Positions 58,368-64,000 of a stretch of DNA of 64,000 nt are shown here, piece after piece (the first letter of the stretch is position 1; the number at the start of each line of letters is the position of its first letter). A program made the translations under genes and the position numbers. The notes below the pieces were generated by a model. That model worked only from the letters and a program-made list of their open reading frames with translations. It was not told where the DNA came from and did not search any database. Location of the stretch: positions 6,716,248-6,780,247 of the forward strand of contig CM068383.1 in NCBI GenBank assembly GCA_034770075.1. The letters run 5' to 3'. This DNA is from Aralia elata. Its lineage: Eukaryota; Streptophyta; Magnoliopsida; Apiales; Araliaceae.

Positions 58368-59479
58368 TCTACTCTTCTAATATCAATATGATCTAATGGA
58401 TTGACTGCTCTGGTGGGATGAAGAGGGAGGACACTATTGGGCTCCCGCCAAAAGTCGGTGGGGGTGCTTCACATAACACACCAAAGAGGGTCCTCTGTCC
58501 TAATTATACTTGGCAATGGGTTGGATAAATTTAATTTAGAGATAAAATTCGTATTTTTTTTAAACAGAGAAAATGATGTATATTCATTTTTTTTTTATTT
58601 TTTTTATTTATATTTCATACTTTCTTTTTTAAAAAAAAGAGTAAATTATAAGTAAAATTTTATATTTTTAAAAAAATTTCAATATGAATGCGAGACCTAT
58701 TTCTTATATACAAGAAACAGATTTTACGAAACTATTATTTTTATTTATAGAAATATTAATTATTAAAAAATATTACTAAAATTGACGTAGACTTACCAAT
58801 ACTTACGTACGTCCAAAATATTTAATTTTGGGGGCATAATTTCGCACTCATTAATAAACTGGTAATATAAATTATCAAACATGTGTAACTTATGGTCTAA
58901 TTCACAAGTATCACACCCATTTATATTAATAATTTATTGAACTGTTAAGTAGTCATTTTCTTATTTTAAATAAGAAATCTTTTTTTATATTCTAAAATGA
59001 AATTCTTTTTTAAATTTATGTTAGAAAACTTTTTCCTATTTTGAGTTGAAAATCACTTTTAATTTTAAGTATTATATTATTAGACCCTTTTATGCTATAA
59101 GTTTACAATTTTGACTTATCTTAAGTTGGAATTTTATTTTTCTTATTTTAAGTTGAAAACCCTTTTTCTATTTTATTGAAATACTTTTTTTCCAAACCTT
59201 TTATCTATTTTGGAAATTAACTTTAAAAATAAAGACAATTTTCTAAAAACAATTTCAAGGAAAAATAAAGGTATTTTGTGTCAAAAGTTACAAAAGACAA
59301 GTCATACGTACACATGCATATACATCCATATATTAGTGCTGACCTGGCGTCGATCTTTCCAACAGCAAAACCAAAACCAAAACCAAATAATACTACTATT
59401 TGTCGATTCATTCTCATCACCTCACTCATCAGATCGGAAAATTTCTCGCCGGTATTGAAAAACCCAGCAAATTCCAGCC
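58368..59479. other. Divergent upstream region of the RuvB-like fragment and the RABD gene
   Basis: It holds the 5' flanks of both. Near 58560-58640 and 58980-59200 there are long T/A runs. The RAB 5' leader is probably 59390-59479 (CATTCTCATCACCTCACTCA). No other gene is seen. Confidence 0.5.
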
Positions 59480-62400
59480 ATGAATCCCGAGTAGTAAGTT
59501 CCGTCGAAGTTTTCTTTCAATTTCCTTTTAATTCCATTCAATTTGGTAAAGGTTTCAGTTTGATAATCATGCGCTTAGATTTTATGTGATTATAATTGTA
59601 ATATTGTGATTCCAAATTGTGGGTTTAATTTATTATTGCGAATTATCAACTTGTTTTTAATTCCGATTATGATTCTTGATCTATTCAGTGCACCCTAGAT
59701 TTTGGTGTTTTTTCTGTAGATCGAGCTGTAATAATTTTTATACCCTGTAATCAAATTCGTTGTTATACGGTAATAGTTTGTGGGTAAAATGGATTTATTG
59801 ATCTTGTTTTAGAAGATCACTTAATCAAGGTGTAAAATTGGTCGATCAAGGTTTTGAAATACATATATTGTGGTGTATCGGAGTGGGTGTTGTGGAGATG
59901 ATGAGGTTAAGGAATTTGAGCCACTCAGAAAATCAAAGTTCATCAAATGCTAGTTTCATTTTCTAATGGTGTTAATAGTGACAGTTTCTAAATCAATCGA
60001 GTTGTGTGGTTCTTAGTTTGACTATGTTTAGTAAAATCAATTTCTTTCAGGACTGGTTCAGTTATGCAATTAAATAAGGCATATAATACATTTTCAAGCT
60101 AAATGTGTGAGACCTGACTTGGACTGAAACCATATGGAGATTCTCAATTTGTCTCTTCGGATTTCAGTTTTTACATTTTCCTCATTAACCTATACTTTAG
60201 AGTGGTGAAAAGATCTATACATCCAGCCAGGGTTTTTAGTCATTAGGTGGAGGTTTGGTCAGCTATTACGGAACTTATACGTTAGCTAGTTCACCTTCAA
60301 CTAGATAACAATCATGCTGTACTAGTGGGTTGGATGGATATAAGAAAGCACTTGTCTCTTTCTGGCATTATCAGAAAATAATGATAAAAGCTGCAAACCA
60401 TATTGGGGAATTTTGAAAGTGTTTTGGAGCGTATGTATAGCCATGTAATTTGTGCTAAACCATCTATAAGGGTCCTTATGGATAAAAAGGATCAATATTG
60501 TTATAGAAGGCAAGATCTTGACATTGTATGATAATTGTTAGAGTTATTTGTGTTTCCTATTTTTGTGCTTCTGAGGCAGGAGTTGCTGGTAAGGAAGAGT
60601 TATTTTATCTTTTGCAACCAAATTGGTAACTACATGTTTATCTGTCTTTGTTATCTTTTGCAGTGATTATCTGTTCAAGCTTTTGCTTATTGGTGATTCT
60701 GGTGTAGGCAAATCATGTCTCCTCCTTAGGTTTGCTGTAAGTAATTCGGATATTCTTTGAACTAAACTTTGAGGATATAAGTTATTAGGGTTTCTTTATA
60801 GTTTAATTAGTTGGGTTGTTCTTCTCTGGTCACTAATTTTTGTTGCTTTTGTTAAAATATCATAGGAACTATTATCCTTTTGAACAAGTTGACCATGCAG
60901 GGAGGTTCCTTTTCTATAGCTTGAAGGAATTTCTATATTTTTAGTTGGAGGAGGAGGACAAAGTGAACTCTCCTGCTGTTTCATTAGTGAACAGCATTAG
61001 GTTTCTAATCAGAAGGAAACCTACTAGGACCAGTGTTTTATGGAAATTCTTCAGTCTTGTCAAGTTTCCTCATCTGTTGCAGCTTATTGGATATGCAATG
61101 CCGGCAGAATCTTTGCTTTTAAAAATTAAATGTGATTGCTAGTTCTTATGTGTCTTCTAGTTTAGTTGGTTGTTAAACTTAATGTTATGGGTCTTCAAAT
61201 ACTTTGTCAAATAAGATTATGTTATATAACTTTGTATTAATGGTGTAAAGTTATTGTTGTATTTAAAAAGGAAGAAATATATAAAGCAAAGTGAGGAATT
61301 TGTCGTCTTTTATTGACTCCTAGTGTGCAGATAGTTAACAGATAAGAATTCCCTTAGACAGCAATCACTAATTATTGATTCAGGATAGCATTCATCTGGA
61401 TTTTGTTGTCCGACAGATGTTTATCATATGTGTAATTCAGAAAATGGTTCTTCTTTCTTTATTCTTTGTTCCCATGCTCTTTTGGTCCTGAAAAATGGAA
61501 AGGTAGAGCCTATAAATATTGAATTTTAACCTAATCCAAGGTATGAAAACTGTTGACCAGTGGTGGACACGTTGATAGGTTATCTTTAAGCTTTAATGTG
61601 AGACAGCAATAACTGTTACATAAAATTTCTACTTACTATGAAATGTTTTTGCAGTCCTTCTCTATCCTTTGGCACTTTCAATATATTTTGGGTTAAGTAT
61701 ATCAACATTCTTTCTTTTTGTATACATTGACTACATTCTGGATGTGTAGTTTTCTCAGTCGCCCTGTTTTCCTTGAACGAAGTTCAATATCTTTTCTTTA
61801 ATATTTCAAACAAACTGTACTCTTTAGCTTCAGCAGTATTACACAAATATTTACATTTATGGAAGTAGTTTTCATTCTCTGATACTAATTTTTCTTAACG
61901 ATGTTACAGTAGATAATGCTTTAAACTTATCTAGGAAAAAAGGTCCAATTTTCCCTAATAGGAATAATGGTAACTCGTAGTAATTCCCCCTTCCTCTTTT
62001 TAAAGGGATTAAGTTTTCAAGACATGAATTCTTTCTCTTGCCTTCTCCTCTCCCACAAAATGCCCAAGGCTGACTCACACAAACTTTTTCCATACCAAGA
62101 TACTTTTGTACTACCATGTAAATGTAGGCTTGATGTAAAAACTTGTTTTATTTTAGGACGGACTTGCATTCTTCTGGTTGAGTGAGTTATCTTATATGCT
62201 CTATACGAAGCAGCTCAGTTTCCAGTTGTACAGCTTGTTAGTAAACAGTGTTCCATTCCGTCACGGCGACCTATCTTAACTTCGCTCTCTCCCTTGTGTG
62301 GTAATCGATTTGAAAGGGTGTGTAGATTGTAGAATGTGCAGGTTTATTTCTAACTATTCTTGATGCTTAGAAGTTTGAGCCACCGAGAAACTTTAGATAC

Positions 62401-62759
62401 ACTCTTTTCCTTCTTTGTTTTGGCGAGGACAAGTTTATAGCTATGTTACATGGATTCGGCAACCCCTAGAAGGATCTTTAAAAGGACACGACACAAACAC
62501 AATTATTTTTTGAACATTTTGGTTCACCACCAAACTGATGTCCGAAACCCGCAGCCGTACCCGTGTACTTCTGGATTTAAGAAGAGTCCATGTAACATAA
62601 GTTTATAGACTAAAGAAAGTCGATTGAGAGAGTCTCAAATGCGTAATGAGTTTAGGGGGGGGGGCAAAATAATTGCCCAATTCTTGTTCTTACACCTAAA
62701 TTTTGGAAAAGGTCATAAATCTCGTTTTCTAGATTCCAAATGAGCGCCACAGGGCAGGC

Positions 62760-62802
<43 letters not shown>

Positions 62803-64000
62803 ACTGTTTCTTGGTTCAATATAAAATGCTTGACCCGTAAAGTGTGAGAATCGTGTTTCATTTTATGACCAATTGTTTCTTGCTATTAACATTAGAGGTT
62901 ATGTGTTTCCCCAATTTATGCTCAACACCTCACCTTAGCAAGTTTGTCATTATACTAATTTTAGCTTGTCTATCGACTCTATTATTAGAACAAACCTTCG
63001 TGGCGGGCAACACACACTATGCGACAAAGTTCTTGCTATGTATTTATAATAAACTACAAAAGTTTAAAGATGAATCATGTTAACTAAAGAAAGTTTAAAC
63101 ATTTATTTACTGAAAAGAATTGCTTACGCATCTGTCTACCTATACTGTTTTGTTAATTCACTGTGAGTATCTCTTAATTAATGCCTTCTGTACGTATTCA
63201 ATTTGATTCTATATTGAGGTTTTCTACACTTAAAGCCTGATAAATATCCCTGGTTTCTTTGTCAACGCATTATAGGATGATTCATACTTGGAGAGTTACA
63301 TTAGCACCATTGGAGTTGATTTTGTAAGTAAATATCCGTACCATCAAATATTTACTGATTGTGCATCAATTACCTAAAGTAGTATATCATCAATCTTTTG
63401 TAGAAAATACGCACTGTTGAGCAAGATGGGAAGACGGTTAAGCTTCAAATTGTAAGCTTTTATTCCTTTATTCTTTGCTAATTGATTGTGTTATGGATTA
63501 TCACGTCGGGCATGGACACTAGATGTGATTTCTCATCTTACGGGTATATTTTTGACACTTACGATAAACTGGACAGCCTAAACTTTACCAGATATTTCTC
63601 GTCGGAAATACCATTCCACGTGGTATATTCTTTTTAAGCAATGAAAAACACTCAAGTCTGGTCTTTGACTCTTTTCTTTTTGTATGTGTGCAGTGGGATA
63701 CTGCAGGGCAAGAACGTTTTAGAACAATCACTAGCAGCTACTACCGTGGGGCGCATGGTATTATAGTGAGTCATCTACACTCTTGGTCATTATAACATTG
63801 TCCAATTGGTATATGTCCTCCTGTTTGTTTCTCTGCCGAAGACTAATTTCACCTTGCATTGGCTTCTCTTATAGGTGGTTTATGATGTAACAGACGAAGA
63901 GAGCTTCAATAACGTCAAGCAGTGGCTGAGTGAAATTGATCGCTATGCAAGCGAGAATGTCAATAAACTTCTTGTTGGGAACAAGTCTGATCTTACTGCA
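59480..64000 (+). CDS. RABD2: RABD/Rab1-type small GTPase, 5' six exons (cut by window end)
   Basis: Exons 59480-59493, 60664-60736, 63276-63323, 63404-63451, 63694-63765 and 63875-64000 (continuing) join with correct phase and GT-AG borders. The protein starts [20 protein letters not shown]; the P-loop GDSGVGKS is residues 15-22. [20 protein letters not shown] is the Rab1-specific switch I, WDTAGQE is residues 62-68, followed by [17 protein letters not shown]. The guanine-specificity motif is NKSD at 121-124 (NKCD is common in relatives). This identifies a plant RABD2-like GTPase, which controls ER-to-Golgi vesicle traffic on Golgi membranes. The G5 motif, hypervariable tail and prenylated C-terminal Cys pair lie beyond the window. 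Exon 1 codes only 14 bases, then introns of 1.17 and 2.54 kb follow. The second intron holds a microsatellite and a G10 run. Confidence 0.95.
62762..62799. repeat. (AT)n microsatellite in RABD intron 2
   Basis: About 38 bases of AT. A G10 homopolymer lies about 100 bases upstream (62655-62664). Confidence 0.9.

Noticed and set aside
62655..62664. G10 homopolymer as a regulatory signal
   Set aside because: A single run without further G-runs nearby; more likely a simple repeat or sequencing-prone site.

Overview
The window is nuclear DNA of a flowering plant, almost certainly a eudicot. It is AT-rich, has spliced genes with GT-AG introns, plant-specific families (phytocyanin, DUF295 F-box, RABD GTPase) and a dense load of plant transposons. 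I cannot name the species. Nothing suggests bacterial, organellar or viral DNA.

Layout. 0-4.4 kb: intergenic DNA with a local direct duplication, an Emigrant-type (pogo-like) element and an eroded retroelement piece with a primer-binding-site-like motif. 4.4-13.4 kb: a DUF295 F-box pseudogene split by a 4.4-kb CACTA element (TSD TCT) and a 3.3-kb solo LTR. 14.0-20.9 kb: a hAT element with a perfect 8-bp TSD and a broken transposase, itself interrupted by a 2.8-kb solo LTR of a family related to the first one. 21.4-22.9 kb: the 3' end of a decayed Ty1/copia element. 23.1-28.5 kb: an intact five-exon gene (+), predicted 498 aa, probably plastid-targeted, of unknown function, with several small transposons in its introns. 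29.0-31.8 kb: an intact three-exon MAGO NASHI gene (-), convergent with it. 32-37 kb: a MITE-rich interval with a fragment of a GSO-like receptor kinase. 37.2-38.5 kb: a uclacyanin-type blue copper gene (-). 38.5-43.9 kb: AT-rich intergenic DNA. 44.0-45.1 kb: an F-box/DUF295 gene (-) with an unresolved 5' end. 45.45-47.0 kb: a copia solo LTR just upstream of it. 47.5-55.1 kb: a young, complete but defective Ty1/copia element. 57.6-58.4 kb: a degenerate 5' fragment of a RuvB-like 1 gene (-). 59.5 kb to the end: a RABD/Rab1-type GTPase gene (+) cut by the window edge.

The cellular genes do not form a pathway. They are independent housekeeping or family genes: exon-junction complex (MAGO), ER-Golgi traffic (RABD), cell-surface copper protein (uclacyanin), and F-box proteins.

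The most unusual signal is a roughly 500-nt array of small hairpins between pol and the 3' LTR of the copia element. Two diverged repeat units there keep their stems through compensatory base changes. Also notable are transposon excision points that restore reading frames exactly, and a 28-bp tandem duplication that copies the MAGO exon-2 splice donor. No CRISPR array, rRNA gene or convincing tRNA gene was seen.
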